Shown: positions 25,720 through 34,906 of the stretch, piece by piece
How positions within the stretch are numbered: position 1 is the stretch's first letter
Layout: every line of letters begins with the position of its first letter
NCBI RefSeq assembly: GCF_017355915.2
Contig: NZ_JAFEUV020000001.1
Coordinates: 558,001-622,000, forward strand
Direction: 5' to 3'
DNA from: Telluribacter roseus
GTDB lineage: Bacteria > Bacteroidota > Bacteroidia > Cytophagales > Spirosomataceae
Length of the DNA stretch: 64,000 nt
Program-made: the position numbers and the translations under genes
The notes under the pieces: generated by a model
Databases searched by the model: none
What the model saw: only the letters and a program-made list of their open reading frames with translations
Told to the model about the DNA's origin: nothing

Positions 25720-26148
25720 ATGTTTAATACTTCTGTATCAATTGATTTCCTACAATCACTGGATAAAGATACCATCGCGCGGCATCTGGGTATTGAATAT
25801 CTGGAGGTGGGGGAGGACTACATCGTAGCCCGTATGCCGGTAGACCACCGCACCCACCAGCCGTTCGGCATCCTGCACGGCGGGGCCTCGGTAGTACTGG
25901 CGGAGTCGCTGGGAAGTGTAGCTTCGTACCTGACACTGAAAGACCCGGAGAAGCAGCGGGCCGTCGGGCTGGAGATCAACGCCAACCACGTCAGGCCGGT
26001 CCAGTCGGGCTACGTGTACGGCAGGGTGACGCCCATACACGTAGGGCGCACGACGCATCTGTGGGAGATCCGGATCACCAATGAAGAAAACAAACTCGTT
26101 TGTATAAGTCGCCTGACGGTGGCTGTGGTAGATGCAAATCGCGGATGA
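25720..26148 (+). CDS. menI: Hotdog-fold thioesterase, probable 1,4-dihydroxy-2-naphthoyl-CoA hydrolase
   Basis: This 142-residue single hotdog domain closely resembles E. coli YdiI/MenI: MPVDHRTHQPFGILHGG, then ASVVLAESLGSVASYL with the catalytic acidic residue, then VGLEINANHVRPV. MenI releases CoA from DHNA-CoA in menaquinone synthesis. Its neighbour 126 bases downstream is the isochorismate synthase gene, the first committed step of the same pathway, which strengthens the assignment over a general PaaI-type thioesterase. It is divergent from the histidine phosphatase gene. Confidence 0.82.
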   Translation: MFNTSVSIDFLQSLDKDTIARHLGIEYLEVGEDYIVARMPVDHRTHQPFGILHGGASVVLAESLGSVASYLTLKDPEKQRAVGLEINANHVRPVQSGYVYGRVTPIHVGRTTHLWEIRITNEENKLVCISRLTVAVVDANRG

Positions 26149-26274
26149 AGTGAAACAAAATACTCTCCACAAAATGTTATATCTGTAAGCAGAAAGAGGA
26201 TACCTTTACTGGTAAATGTACAATCTGAACCACTTAGTCAGCCCTCTTTACGTACTAGATTGACATAGTCACTG

Positions 26275-27537
26275 ATGATTGATAGTAATCGTACAAATAG
26301 TAATACTACAACGGGGGTGTGCCTTCGGGCCGAAGCCCTCTGGGAAGCCGCTCTGAATCTGGGTTTTCCGGCTGCCATGTGGCGGCTCCCGCATCAGGAG
26401 CAGGTAAGGCTGCTGGTTGCGGTGACAGAAGGAGTGAGTCGACGCCAGCCCGACCTGGAAGCTCTTCCGGCCGGATTTATAGTCAGTCCTTTCATGGTAC
26501 CGGATTCACAGGAAGTACTGTTTCTGGAAGGAGATATTCTTTTCACCGTTTTACCCGATGAGCAGGTAAAAGAGGTAGAATCAAAACTGGGGGAGGAGCA
26601 TCCGTCAATAAAGCAACTACTAGATACGGCTCACGAAATCCAGTTTAAGGGAACAGATACCGCCCATTCCCCCCTAAGTACCGGACTCTATACACGGGCC
26701 TCTGCCCGGACTAACCAGCAGGAACGATTCAAAAGAGCCGTTGCACTGGCCGTTGAGGCTATCCGTCAGGAGCAGTTCGATAAGGTGGTACTTTCACGAA
26801 CGAGAGAGCTGACCTATAACGAAGATTTTCGTCCGGTGAAGGCTTTTACCAAACTGGCCGCTGCTTATCCTTCCGCTTTTATTTCGCTGGTGTACTTACC
26901 CGAGCAACGGGAAACCTGGCTGGGCGCGTCACCCGAGACACTGGTATCAACCGACGCGCAGGGGATATTCCGCACGGCCTCGCTGGCGGGTACCCAGGTA
27001 GCCCGTACAGCATCCGGCGAACTACTGCCGAAGGGGGAGGTACGCTGGGGACAAAAAGAAATAGAAGAGCAGGCGCTGGTAAGCCGCTATATCGTGGAGT
27101 GCTTTAAGAAGATACGTCTGCGTGAGTACCTGGAGAAAGGCCCCAAGACTGTACAGGCCGGTAACCTGTACCACCTGCGTACCGATTTTGAGGTAGATAC
27201 GCAGGCTGTAAACTTTCAGGGACTTGACAGTGTGATGCTGCGCCTGCTGCACCCAACGTCGGCGGTATGCGGTATGCCCAAAGAGCCTGCGCTACAATTC
27301 CTGACCGAAGTAGAGGGCTACGACCGTACCTATTACAGCGGGTACTTGGGGCCGGTTAATGTAGAGCAGGAGTCGCACCTGTTTGTGAACCTGCGCACCA
27401 TGCGCCTGGCGGATGGTGTAGCTACGGTATACGCCGGAGCGGGTATTACCGAAGACTCCGACCCGCAGCGGGAGTGGGAAGAAACCGAACTGAAATGCCA
27501 GACGCTTCTGAGAGTACTTGCTCCCGAGGCCCAGTAA
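26275..27537 (+). CDS. menF: Isochorismate synthase
   Basis: A 420-residue chorismate-utilising enzyme of the MenF/EntC type that converts chorismate to isochorismate with Mg2+. The C-terminal catalytic domain shows FDKVVLSRTREL, WLGASPETLV, the LAGT motif (TASLAGTQVARTAS), LHPTSAVCGMPKEPA and the Mg-binding YYSGYLGPVN and GAGITEDSDPQREWEE blocks. It is the first step of menaquinone synthesis, in line with the adjacent menI-like gene and with an anaerobic or respiratory quinone pool also used by Mqo. A long hairpin follows. Confidence 0.94.
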   Translation: MIDSNRTNSNTTTGVCLRAEALWEAALNLGFPAAMWRLPHQEQVRLLVAVTEGVSRRQPDLEALPAGFIVSPFMVPDSQEVLFLEGDILFTVLPDEQVKEVESKLGEEHPSIKQLLDTAHEIQFKGTDTAHSPLSTGLYTRASARTNQQERFKRAVALAVEAIRQEQFDKVVLSRTRELTYNEDFRPVKAFTKLAAAYPSAFISLVYLPEQRETWLGASPETLVSTDAQGIFRTASLAGTQVARTASGELLPKGEVRWGQKEIEEQALVSRYIVECFKKIRLREYLEKGPKTVQAGNLYHLRTDFEVDTQAVNFQGLDSVMLRLLHPTSAVCGMPKEPALQFLTEVEGYDRTYYSGYLGPVNVEQESHLFVNLRTMRLADGVATVYAGAGITEDSDPQREWEETELKCQTLLRVLAPEAQ

Positions 27538-27555
27538 AATCATATAAAGCTTAAT

Positions 27556-27593
27556 AGAAAAGGGTACTCTGCTGAATTAGGGTACCCTTTTCT
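27556..27593. terminator. Bidirectional terminator between menF and the GH5 gene
   Basis: The perfect 12-bp stem AGAAAAGGGTAC/GTACCCTTTTCT (27556-27567 with 27582-27593) lies between convergent genes; T or A runs in the stem arms provide the tail in both directions. Confidence 0.87.
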
Positions 27594-27597
27594 GTTT

Positions 27598-28650
27598 TCA
27601 ATACCGTTGCAGGAGTTCAAGCATTTTCCGGTCCAGCTTTTCGCCTTCAAAGGTTTCGTAGGCTACATCTGTACGTCCGCTGTTTATAAAGCCAAACGAG
27701 CCATCCAGGTTCCAGAGGGCCCAGCCCCAGCCGGCTTCCTTCCATAGCTGCAGGTTATCCTCCATCCATTTCAGCGCTACGTCGTGCGGTGTCCGGTTGT
27801 AGGCACCCCATTCCCCTACGTGTATGCCTACACCTTTGGCTTCCAGTTCTTTCCAGGGCTTGATGTAGCGCTCACGGAGCAGGTCTTTGTCCCAGTGCGT
27901 TTCGCCTATGTCCATGGGCCACTGCGGCGTAGGAAACTTATCGCTTCCGTTCACCCAGTTGGCGTGGTAGTGACTGATCTGCGTGGGATTATAGCCGCGG
28001 GTACTCTGTCCCACGTTCAGATCCGCAATGCTGTGTACCGGACCGGTACCCCAGCGGATCCCGTCGGCTATGATGAGTCGCTTCGGTGATACTTTGCGAA
28101 TGCCTTTTACGAGCATACGTATCACATTAGCGTAGTCCTCTTCGGGTATGTTGGGGGGCTCGTTGATCAGATCAAAACTGACGTCTTTGTTGGATAGCTT
28201 GCGGTACCGGCGGGCCAGCGTCTGCCAGTGGTGAATGGCTGCTTTCTGAGCCTGTTCATCCTTCCACAGGTTGAGAGGCTCAGCCGGTGGATTGACGCAG
28301 TAGCCGGGTATGCGGTGCAGGTTGAGGTTGACGTGGATCTTGTACTTCTGTCCCCATTCTACGGCCTGGTCTATTTCGCGCAGTACTTTTTCATCCATCT
28401 GCATCCACACGGCCGGGTCGGGCTTGGACCAGCACTGGTACGACATCGGCAGCCGCACAAAGTTAAAGCCCCAGTCGCGCATCCAGCGGAAATGGCGCTC
28501 CTGATAGGGGCGGTTCTGGGTGGGATTGAATTTCTCTAACAAATTAACCCCCCGCCAGACTGGTAGTTTGGAAGGCTTGGGTTGGGCCTGAACCAGGGCC
28601 GGTAAACTGGCCGCGGCGGTGGTGAGTACTAAAAATTGTCGACGATTCAT
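27598..28650 (-). CDS. Secreted glycoside hydrolase family 5 enzyme
   Basis: This 350-residue TIM-barrel hydrolase has a twin-arginine-like signal (MNRRQFLVLTTAAASLPALVQA). The acid/base Glu164 is in DLINEPPN and the nucleophile Glu280 in HVGEWGAY, the pair expected for GH5 (clan A). RLPMSYQCW and NLNLHRIPGY are also typical. Substrate could be a beta-1,4-glucan, mannan or another beta-glycan and cannot be read from motifs. It has its own -7 promoter motif and no SusCD neighbours. Confidence 0.9.
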   Translation of the reverse strand: MNRRQFLVLTTAAASLPALVQAQPKPSKLPVWRGVNLLEKFNPTQNRPYQERHFRWMRDWGFNFVRLPMSYQCWSKPDPAVWMQMDEKVLREIDQAVEWGQKYKIHVNLNLHRIPGYCVNPPAEPLNLWKDEQAQKAAIHHWQTLARRYRKLSNKDVSFDLINEPPNIPEEDYANVIRMLVKGIRKVSPKRLIIADGIRWGTGPVHSIADLNVGQSTRGYNPTQISHYHANWVNGSDKFPTPQWPMDIGETHWDKDLLRERYIKPWKELEAKGVGIHVGEWGAYNRTPHDVALKWMEDNLQLWKEAGWGWALWNLDGSFGFINSGRTDVAYETFEGEKLDRKMLELLQRY

Positions 28651-28673
28651 GCTACACTTTTACTGTACTTATA

Positions 28674-28681
28674 CAAAGGTA
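28674..28681 (-). promoter_or_regulatory. -7 element (TACCTTTG) of the GH5 gene
   Basis: An exact TAnnTTTG on the minus strand, 24 bases before the ATG at 28650. No clear -33 box. Confidence 0.5.
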
Positions 28682-28836
28682 TTTCGGGTAACTTTATACT
28701 TTTTCAGGTAAAGATCAGCATTTTTCAAAACCAAACGTAGGGGACTGTAGTAATAAGAGTGACGACTGGATGTACGTGTTAGTACAGAATAGATTGGATA
28801 TAAGTAGTTTATTTACCTATAACTCCAAAAAGACTC

Positions 28837-29259
28837 ATGAAAAGATTATTCTCAACGGACATTGGCTTAGAAGCGGCGCACGTATGGCTGGCTTTCCTCA
28901 GGATAGGTGTAGCAGCACTTATGCTGACCCACGGCATACCCAAACTGATGAAGATAATTAACGGCGAAATGCAGTTTGCCGATCCTTTGGGAATCGGGCC
29001 GGAGGTTTCACTCATCCTGGTTACGTTCTCGGAGGCCATATGTTCTATATTAATATTCTTGGGCTTGGGTACCCGCCTGGCGGCAATCACGCTCATAATC
29101 AGTTGTTCTGTTGCTGCCTTTGTACAGCATAGCACTGATCCTTTTAGCGCCAAAGAAATGCTGCTGTTGTACATACTCATCTACCTGACGCTACTGGTCT
29201 TGGGTGGAGGTAAGTACTCGGTAGACTCCCTGATCAACCCACCCAGAAGGAGAAGGTAG
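28837..29259 (+). CDS. DoxX-family membrane protein
   Basis: This 140-residue protein has four hydrophobic helices. The DoxX pattern is clear: FLRIGVAALMLTHGIPKLMK, then EAICSILIFLGLGTRLAA and a final helix LLYILIYLTLLVLGGGKYS, ending in a basic tail. DoxX proteins sit in the cytoplasmic membrane; some associate with quinone or thiosulfate-linked oxidoreductases or with oxidative stress defence, but most are uncharacterised. It stands alone between divergent and co-directional neighbours. Confidence 0.87.
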   Translation: MKRLFSTDIGLEAAHVWLAFLRIGVAALMLTHGIPKLMKIINGEMQFADPLGIGPEVSLILVTFSEAICSILIFLGLGTRLAAITLIISCSVAAFVQHSTDPFSAKEMLLLYILIYLTLLVLGGGKYSVDSLINPPRRRR

Positions 29260-29325
29260 TCGTTGCTTAATCCCCCGCTGGATGCATCTGGTAGTACCAC
29301 ACGACTATTTACAAGAATAGTAGGC

Positions 29326-29333
29326 TATCTTTG
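29326..29333 (+). promoter_or_regulatory. -7 element (TATCTTTG) of the S1-domain gene
   Basis: An exact TAnnTTTG 24 bases before the ATG at 29358. Confidence 0.5.
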
Positions 29334-29357
29334 TAGCCAATCAATGTTAGATGGAAT

Positions 29358-30197
29358 ATGCTGTTTATAGGAAAATATAACACCCTTACCGTATTGCGCC
29401 GGACCAGCGTTGGGCTGTTTCTGGGTGATGTGGAGGGGGAAGAAGTACTACTGCCCAACAAGTACGTCACCGACGACATGGAGGTAGACGAAGACGTCAG
29501 GGTATTTGTATATAAAGATTCGGAAGATCGTCCGGTCGCTACCACCGAGACACCCAAGGTGGTCCGTAATGAGTTTGCCTACCTACAGGTAAAGGATGTC
29601 AATGAGTATGGGGCTTTTCTGGACTGGGGGCTTGAAAAAGACCTCTTCGTCCCTTTTCGGGAGCAGAACGGTGAGATGCGGGTAGGTGAGTGGTACCTGG
29701 TGTACCTGTACCTCGACCGCAAGACCAACCGCCTGTCGGCTTCGGCTAAGATTGGTAAGTTCCTGGACAACAGCCGCCTGATCGTAGACGAAGGGGATGA
29801 GGTAGATATTATCATCTGGGAACGTACTGACTTGGGCTACAATGTCATTGTGAACCACTTCCACAAGGGGCTCATCTATGAGAATGAGCTGTTCAGACAG
29901 GTGAACATCGGCGATCAGATGAAAGCGTACGTGAAGCGCGTCCGTGAAGAAAATAAGCTGGATATCAGCCTGGAAAAGCAGGGGTACGAGAGTGTTGAAC
30001 CCAATGCCCAGCGTATCCTGGATGTACTCAAGAAGGAGGGGGGCTTTCTGAACCTGTCGGACAATAGCTCGCCGGAGGAGATAAAGCGCCGGCTGGAAAT
30101 GAGCAAAAAAACATTCAAAAAAGCCATCGGAGGACTTTATAAACAGGGTATGATCCAGATCCAGGACCAGGGTATCCGCCTGATTTCGGAGGATTGA
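29358..30197 (+). CDS. CvfB/YitL-like S1-domain RNA-binding protein
   Basis: The protein has 279 residues. The N terminus (IGKYNTLTVLRRTSVGLFLGD) and the following VLLPNKYV segment match the first S1-like domain of CvfB/YitL. A second S1 domain follows (AFLDWGLEKDLFVPFREQ), then a third, and a winged-helix C terminus (LSDNSSPEEIKRRLEMSKKTFKKAI). It is cytoplasmic and binds RNA; in Staphylococcus the homologue influences virulence gene expression. It has its own promoter motif and a perfect 16-bp terminator. Confidence 0.9.
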   Translation: MLFIGKYNTLTVLRRTSVGLFLGDVEGEEVLLPNKYVTDDMEVDEDVRVFVYKDSEDRPVATTETPKVVRNEFAYLQVKDVNEYGAFLDWGLEKDLFVPFREQNGEMRVGEWYLVYLYLDRKTNRLSASAKIGKFLDNSRLIVDEGDEVDIIIWERTDLGYNVIVNHFHKGLIYENELFRQVNIGDQMKAYVKRVREENKLDISLEKQGYESVEPNAQRILDVLKKEGGFLNLSDNSSPEEIKRRLEMSKKTFKKAIGGLYKQGMIQIQDQGIRLISED

Positions 30198-30240
30198 TAC
30201 TTTCTACAAGTATATAGTATTAAGTCAGATGGAAGACATT

Positions 30241-30276
30241 AAAAAGGGAGATGCACCGCAGTGCATCTCCCTTTTT
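30241..30276. terminator. Bidirectional terminator after the S1-domain gene
   Basis: A perfect 16-bp stem (30241-30256 with 30261-30276) around a 4-base loop, with A5 at one end and T5 at the other. It lies between convergent genes. Confidence 0.93.
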
Positions 30277-30312
30277 GCTTATAGCATAGAGCGTACAGCT
30301 TAAAGCGCTAAG

Positions 30313-31638
30313 CTATTTGCCCAAATCATCCTGCCCGTACTTGTCCTTGTACTTCTGGTACAGGCGCTTGTGCTTGTCGTCCAGGTTTATCTGGGCGCCT
30401 TTGATATAGGCTAGCTCTACTACATTGGTACGCATATCCAGAATATCGCCTTTGGCAACGACCAGCGTTGCCAGTTTACCTTTTTCGAGGGAACCTACCT
30501 GCTTGTCGACCCCCATGATCTGAGCGGGTATCAGTGTGATCAGCTGCAGGGCTTCTTCTTTGTTGATCTCACCGAAGCCGGCCGCAGTACCCGCCAGGAA
30601 GGCCAGGTTACGGGTGCGCCACCATTCGTCGTTGTAGCTGAGGGCTACCTTCACGCCAGCCTTGTGCAGACGTCCGGGCTGCTCGTAAGGCAGGTATACG
30701 TCATCGTCGGCGCGGGTAGGCAAACGGTGAATTGGATCCAGTACTACCGGCACGTTGTTGTCCTTGAGGTAAGTGGCTACTTTATAGGCTTCGTCTCCGC
30801 CCACAATCACCACCTTCTTCACTCCCAGGTCCTGAGCAAACCGGATAGATTCAACGATGTCCTTGGCGTAACCGGCCCGCACGTACAGGTTGGTACTTCC
30901 GTCAAACAGGCCTTTCATGGCGGCCAGGCGCAGGTTCATGGGTGAAGGAGCCTTTTCTTCGGCGTAGGCTTTGGCTTCCACCAGGTGTCGGCGTAGCTCG
31001 TTGATTATTTCCTGACGCTTCTCGTTGCGCTTGATGGTGATAGAGAAATCTTCCTGGCTGAAGCTACGGGCCAGGAAAGCGGGCCAGTTGACCCAGATCC
31101 CATCATCCTTGCGCAGTACAGCATCCTCCCAGTTCCAGCCGTCTGTGTTGAATACTGATGACGAACCCGAAACCATACCACCCTGGGGGACGGCCTGAGC
31201 CATCAGTACCCCCGTGTTACGGATGGTGGGGATGATCTCGGAGTCGGTGTTATAGGCAATCAGCGCCCGTACGTGCGGGTTGATATCGCCTACTTCCTGA
31301 TAGTCGAGGGTAGCGCGTACCGAGGCCACTTCCTGCAGACCCACGGTAGTACCCATAGCGATCAGACCGGGGAAGATGTGCTTGCCGGCTACGTTAACTA
31401 CCTCGGTAGCGTTGCGGTCGAAGGTAGTGGCGGAGCCGCCTACGGCGGTAATGACACCTTTATCAAATACAATGATTCCGTTTTCGATCACCTGACCGTT
31501 GCCCACGTGGATGGTAGCGCCCGTCAGCGCAATGGGCTTCGACTGCGGATTGGCCGGTGCCGGGTTCTGGGCCTGCATGGACAGCGGAACGAGTGCCAGC
31601 AGGGCTAAAAATATCTTTTTCATAGTTGATGTTTTCAT
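30313..31638 (-). CDS. Secreted amidohydrolase-like protein lacking the HxH metal motif
   Basis: This 441-residue protein has a signal peptide (core IFLALLALVPLSMQA); a second start at 31623 (MKKIFLALL) is equally possible. The amidohydrolase fold is recognisable (IALTGATIHVGNGQVIENGI, GKHIFPGLIA, the C-terminal GSLEKGKLATLVVAKGDILD). Where active enzymes have PGxIDxHxH, this protein reads PGLIAMGTTVG, so the first two metal ligands are missing. It lies 12 bases after the larger amidohydrolase gene and must be co-transcribed. It may be a non-catalytic partner or act with a different site. Confidence 0.82.
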   Translation of the reverse strand: MKTSTMKKIFLALLALVPLSMQAQNPAPANPQSKPIALTGATIHVGNGQVIENGIIVFDKGVITAVGGSATTFDRNATEVVNVAGKHIFPGLIAMGTTVGLQEVASVRATLDYQEVGDINPHVRALIAYNTDSEIIPTIRNTGVLMAQAVPQGGMVSGSSSVFNTDGWNWEDAVLRKDDGIWVNWPAFLARSFSQEDFSITIKRNEKRQEIINELRRHLVEAKAYAEEKAPSPMNLRLAAMKGLFDGSTNLYVRAGYAKDIVESIRFAQDLGVKKVVIVGGDEAYKVATYLKDNNVPVVLDPIHRLPTRADDDVYLPYEQPGRLHKAGVKVALSYNDEWWRTRNLAFLAGTAAGFGEINKEEALQLITLIPAQIMGVDKQVGSLEKGKLATLVVAKGDILDMRTNVVELAYIKGAQINLDDKHKRLYQKYKDKYGQDDLGK

Positions 31639-31650
31639 CTGGAAATTAGC

Positions 31651-34600
31651 TTACTCTTTTTCGCCGTGCTCCGCATGGATACCTACCACATCTTCGCAGT
31701 GCCACATACGCGTACGGCGGGTCTGCGGAGCCTGGGTGGATGCACCACCGGCTTTGGCTTCCATGGACTTCTGGATCAGGCGAGCCTTTTCCTTCGCAAT
31801 GGCTTCCTGCTTCTTCTGATCTTCCTGGTAGTCAAAGTAGATAGTACCTTCGATCATGGTGAAGTCAGGACGCGCATAGATGGAAAGCGGGTGGTTGTTC
31901 CAGAGTACCAGATCTGCATCTTTACCAGCCTTGATACTACCCATCCGGTTGTCGAGGTGCAGGAGCTTAGCAGGGTTGAGAGTCACCATTTTCCAGGCTT
32001 CGATCTCAGATATACCTCCGAACTCTACGGTTTTGGCTGCTTCCTGGTTGAGGCGGCGGGCCATTTCGGCGTCGTCGGAGTTGATGGCTACCGTTACTCC
32101 TTCGCGGCTCATGAGGGCTGCGTTGTAGGGGATTGCTTCTTCCACCTCCATCTTGTACGCCCACCAGTCGGCAAAGGTAGATCCTCCCACACCGCGCTCG
32201 GCCATCTTATCGGCCAGCTTATAGCCTTCCAGAATGTGGGTCAGGGTATTCACTTTGAAGCCCAGCGAGTCGGCTACGTGCAGCAGCATGTTGATCTCTG
32301 ACTGTACGTACGAGTGGCAGGTAATAAAGCGCTCGTTCTTGAGGATTTCGGCCAGCGCGTCCAGCTCCAGATCACGGCGGGGAGGTGTTACGCCCGACTT
32401 GTTCTTGAGGGCATTGTACTCCTGCCAGGCTTTGGTGTACTCTTTGGCCCGGATGAAGTGGTCATAGTACACCTGCTCTACCCCCATGCGTGTTTGCGGG
32501 AAGCGTACCCGGGCTACATCCCCCCAGTTGGCCTGTTTTACGTTTTCACCCAGCGCAAACTTGATGTACTTCGCCTCGGGCAACCACATTTCGGTAGGAG
32601 TAGCTCCCCATTTTAGCTTGATCACGGCGCTCTGTCCGCCGATGGCGTTGGCCGATCCGTGCAGGAGTTGTGAGGTAGTCACGCCACCGGCCAGCTGGCG
32701 GTAGATGTTGACATCTTCGGAGTTGATGACGTCGCTCATGCGTACTTCGGCCGAGCTGGTCTGAGAGCCTTCGTTCACGGCAAAGAGCGCTATGTGCGAG
32801 TGCTCGTCGATGATCCCGTTGGTCAGGTGCTTGCCGGTACCATCAATGGTGCGGGCACCCGCCGGAGCGGTCAGACCTTTGCCGACGCGGGCAATCTTAC
32901 CATTCTGGATCAGTACATCTGCATTCTGCAGGATACCATCGGCTTCGTTGGTCCAGACGGTGGCATTCTTTACCAGGATCGTCTCCGCCTTTGGCTTTGA
33001 CTCGTTCCCGAATCCGGCAAACGGATAGATTAGCTTACCCAGTTCTTTGGGCTTGCGTACGGTAGTGTCGGTCTTGGCAACCGGTTCGGTATAGGCTTCG
33101 GCCAGCGTCGCTTTCCAGTTCATAGGCATCCCGTCAGGTAGGGTACCTTCCCCCTGTAGTTCACGCGCCGACAACCAGCCCGTCAGACGCACCGTACCGG
33201 GATTTTTCTTATCGGGCTGGTACGTGACAGTCATCAGCTGGTTGGTCAGGCTTACCTTCGGCGTAATGGTCACGGAGTCGTTCAGCACCAACTGGTACTC
33301 AGGCTTCGATGGGGTACCCGTTACTTTCAGCTTCCCACCCGGCTTGCCGGCAAAGCTGAGGTCGTAGGTACCGCGCAGGTCGGGAGCGTTCATCTCCTTA
33401 ATGATATACGCCTTGCCTTGTACCCAGTTTTCATAAATCTCACTGCCGTTTTTGAACAAGTCATCGGAGGTAATCAGGAAGTTGGCCAGCATGCCTTTTT
33501 TCAGAGCACCTACCTGGTTCTCGGCTTTGATGAGGCGAGCGGGTAGTGTGGTGAGGGCTTCCAAGGCTTTCTCCTTGGGTAGTCCGAACTCAACGGCGGT
33601 ACGTACGCGGGTCCAGAAGTCAGCTTTGTTTCTCAGGCCGGAGGTAGTCAGCGTGAAAGGTACATTGGCCCTGGCGAGAGCCGCGGGATTGCCGGGGGCC
33701 AGTTCCCAATGCTTAAGTTCGGCCAGGGTTACGGCATCCGCATCCCAGGGGTCATTTACGTCAAACGCATCCGGGAAGGCCAGCGGTACTATAAGCGTAG
33801 CACCGGTGGCTTTGATTTCATCAATGCGCTGGTACTCGTCACCGCCGCTCCTGATGATATACTGTACTCCAAACTCATCCCCGATCTTATCGGCACGCAG
33901 TACGCCCAGCTTGTCAGTAGTTTCGAAGAAGGCGGGCAGGCCCTTGAGCTGACCAAATGCCTTCAGGGACAGGTTGTTTTCCTGATTGCTTCCGCCTTTG
34001 GCAAACCAGTCGGCATCGTAGTAGGTCTGGCGGAGCAGGGCCACAGCACCCATCAGGGAGTTGGGGTAGTTTTGGGTGGAGCTGCCTTTATCCAGCGAGT
34101 AGTGAGCGGAGGCTGCACCACGGAGTAGTGCCTGGTTGGCTGATTCGTTGGTGAGGGCTACCAGAGCACCACTTCCCCGTACAATGCCATCGTGGTGGTG
34201 GGTAAGAACGGTACCGAAGCCAATCTTACGAAGCTCGTCGGCCCTCTTGGTATCTACGGTAAACAGGGTAGCCGCTTCGCTTTCGGGCTGAATGGCCTGG
34301 TTCCAGCCGTAGGCTCCCTTCTTGTTGGATTCGAGCTGGGGCGCCGAGCGGAACGACTGACGCGCCTTCTTTACCTCGGGCATCCCGTAGTCTGACTCCA
34401 GATCCAGCAACGAGGGGTAGATGTACTTGCCTTTCAGGTCGGTAACTACCGTACCGGCGGGTACTTTTACATTGGTACCTACCTCTTTGATCAGGCCATT
34501 TTCGATCAGAAGTGTTCCTTTCTGCAGCGTAGTTTGCGGGTCTACGACAATGGTAGCGTTGGTAAAGGCATATCGCCCCGAACGCTCATCGTAGGCACCA

Positions 34601-34680
34601 TTGCGGGGGAACGTTTGCTGCGCATAGCTAAGAGTCCCGAAAGTTAGCCATGCCGCCAACGTCCATACCAGTTTTCTCAT
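31651..34680 (-). CDS. Secreted tandem-domain amidohydrolase
   Basis: The 1009 residues hold a signal peptide (WTLAAWLTFGTLSYA) and two amidohydrolase domains. The first (to about residue 430) is degenerate: GKYIYPSLLDLESDYG replaces the usual DxHxH. The second (from about 560) has the metal motif intact in GIIDEHSHIALF, and later the ITCHSYVQSE and VAINSDDAEMARRLNQEA blocks expected of an active imidazolonepropionase/dihydroorotase-like enzyme. It is periplasmic, substrate unknown; peptide or cyclic amide cleavage is only inferred. It is the first gene of a two-gene operon with a -7 motif about 60 bases upstream. Confidence 0.85.
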   Translation of the reverse strand: MRKLVWTLAAWLTFGTLSYAQQTFPRNGAYDERSGRYAFTNATIVVDPQTTLQKGTLLIENGLIKEVGTNVKVPAGTVVTDLKGKYIYPSLLDLESDYGMPEVKKARQSFRSAPQLESNKKGAYGWNQAIQPESEAATLFTVDTKRADELRKIGFGTVLTHHHDGIVRGSGALVALTNESANQALLRGAASAHYSLDKGSSTQNYPNSLMGAVALLRQTYYDADWFAKGGSNQENNLSLKAFGQLKGLPAFFETTDKLGVLRADKIGDEFGVQYIIRSGGDEYQRIDEIKATGATLIVPLAFPDAFDVNDPWDADAVTLAELKHWELAPGNPAALARANVPFTLTTSGLRNKADFWTRVRTAVEFGLPKEKALEALTTLPARLIKAENQVGALKKGMLANFLITSDDLFKNGSEIYENWVQGKAYIIKEMNAPDLRGTYDLSFAGKPGGKLKVTGTPSKPEYQLVLNDSVTITPKVSLTNQLMTVTYQPDKKNPGTVRLTGWLSARELQGEGTLPDGMPMNWKATLAEAYTEPVAKTDTTVRKPKELGKLIYPFAGFGNESKPKAETILVKNATVWTNEADGILQNADVLIQNGKIARVGKGLTAPAGARTIDGTGKHLTNGIIDEHSHIALFAVNEGSQTSSAEVRMSDVINSEDVNIYRQLAGGVTTSQLLHGSANAIGGQSAVIKLKWGATPTEMWLPEAKYIKFALGENVKQANWGDVARVRFPQTRMGVEQVYYDHFIRAKEYTKAWQEYNALKNKSGVTPPRRDLELDALAEILKNERFITCHSYVQSEINMLLHVADSLGFKVNTLTHILEGYKLADKMAERGVGGSTFADWWAYKMEVEEAIPYNAALMSREGVTVAINSDDAEMARRLNQEAAKTVEFGGISEIEAWKMVTLNPAKLLHLDNRMGSIKAGKDADLVLWNNHPLSIYARPDFTMIEGTIYFDYQEDQKKQEAIAKEKARLIQKSMEAKAGGASTQAPQTRRTRMWHCEDVVGIHAEHGEKE

Positions 34681-34738
34681 GAAGTGCTTGGGTTTGGTTA
34701 AGATTACTTGTTAGTAGCGTAATAATTTTACTAAAATA

Positions 34739-34746
34739 CAAACATA
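34739..34746 (-). promoter_or_regulatory. -7 element (TATGTTTG) of the amidohydrolase operon
   Basis: An exact TAnnTTTG on the minus strand 59 bases before the ATG at 34680; no -33 box at usual spacing. Confidence 0.5.
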
Positions 34747-34849
34747 TTGTGGAGAAAACGGAGGTGTAGCTATGCTGTGCCCAACAAACTCTAGGTAAGG
34801 AAGCTTTTTCTTGAAATATTCGTAATAGTTAGTAGGGAGCGCTCTAACA

Positions 34850-34887
34850 ACAAAGAAGGCTACTTCCGTAGGAATAGCCTTCTTTGT
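34850..34887 (-). terminator. Terminator of the upstream sorbosone-dehydrogenase-type gene
   Basis: A perfect 13-bp stem (34850-34862 with 34875-34887) lies 20 bases after the stop of the gene ending at 34907. The minus-strand arm ends TTTGT and continues TGTT. Confidence 0.82.
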
Positions 34888-34906
34888 GTATCTAGATCTA
34901 AACCTA

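Noticed and set aside
31666-32301. 211-codon plus-strand frame opposite the large amidohydrolase
   Set aside because: It is antisense to conserved amidohydrolase blocks and has no family features.
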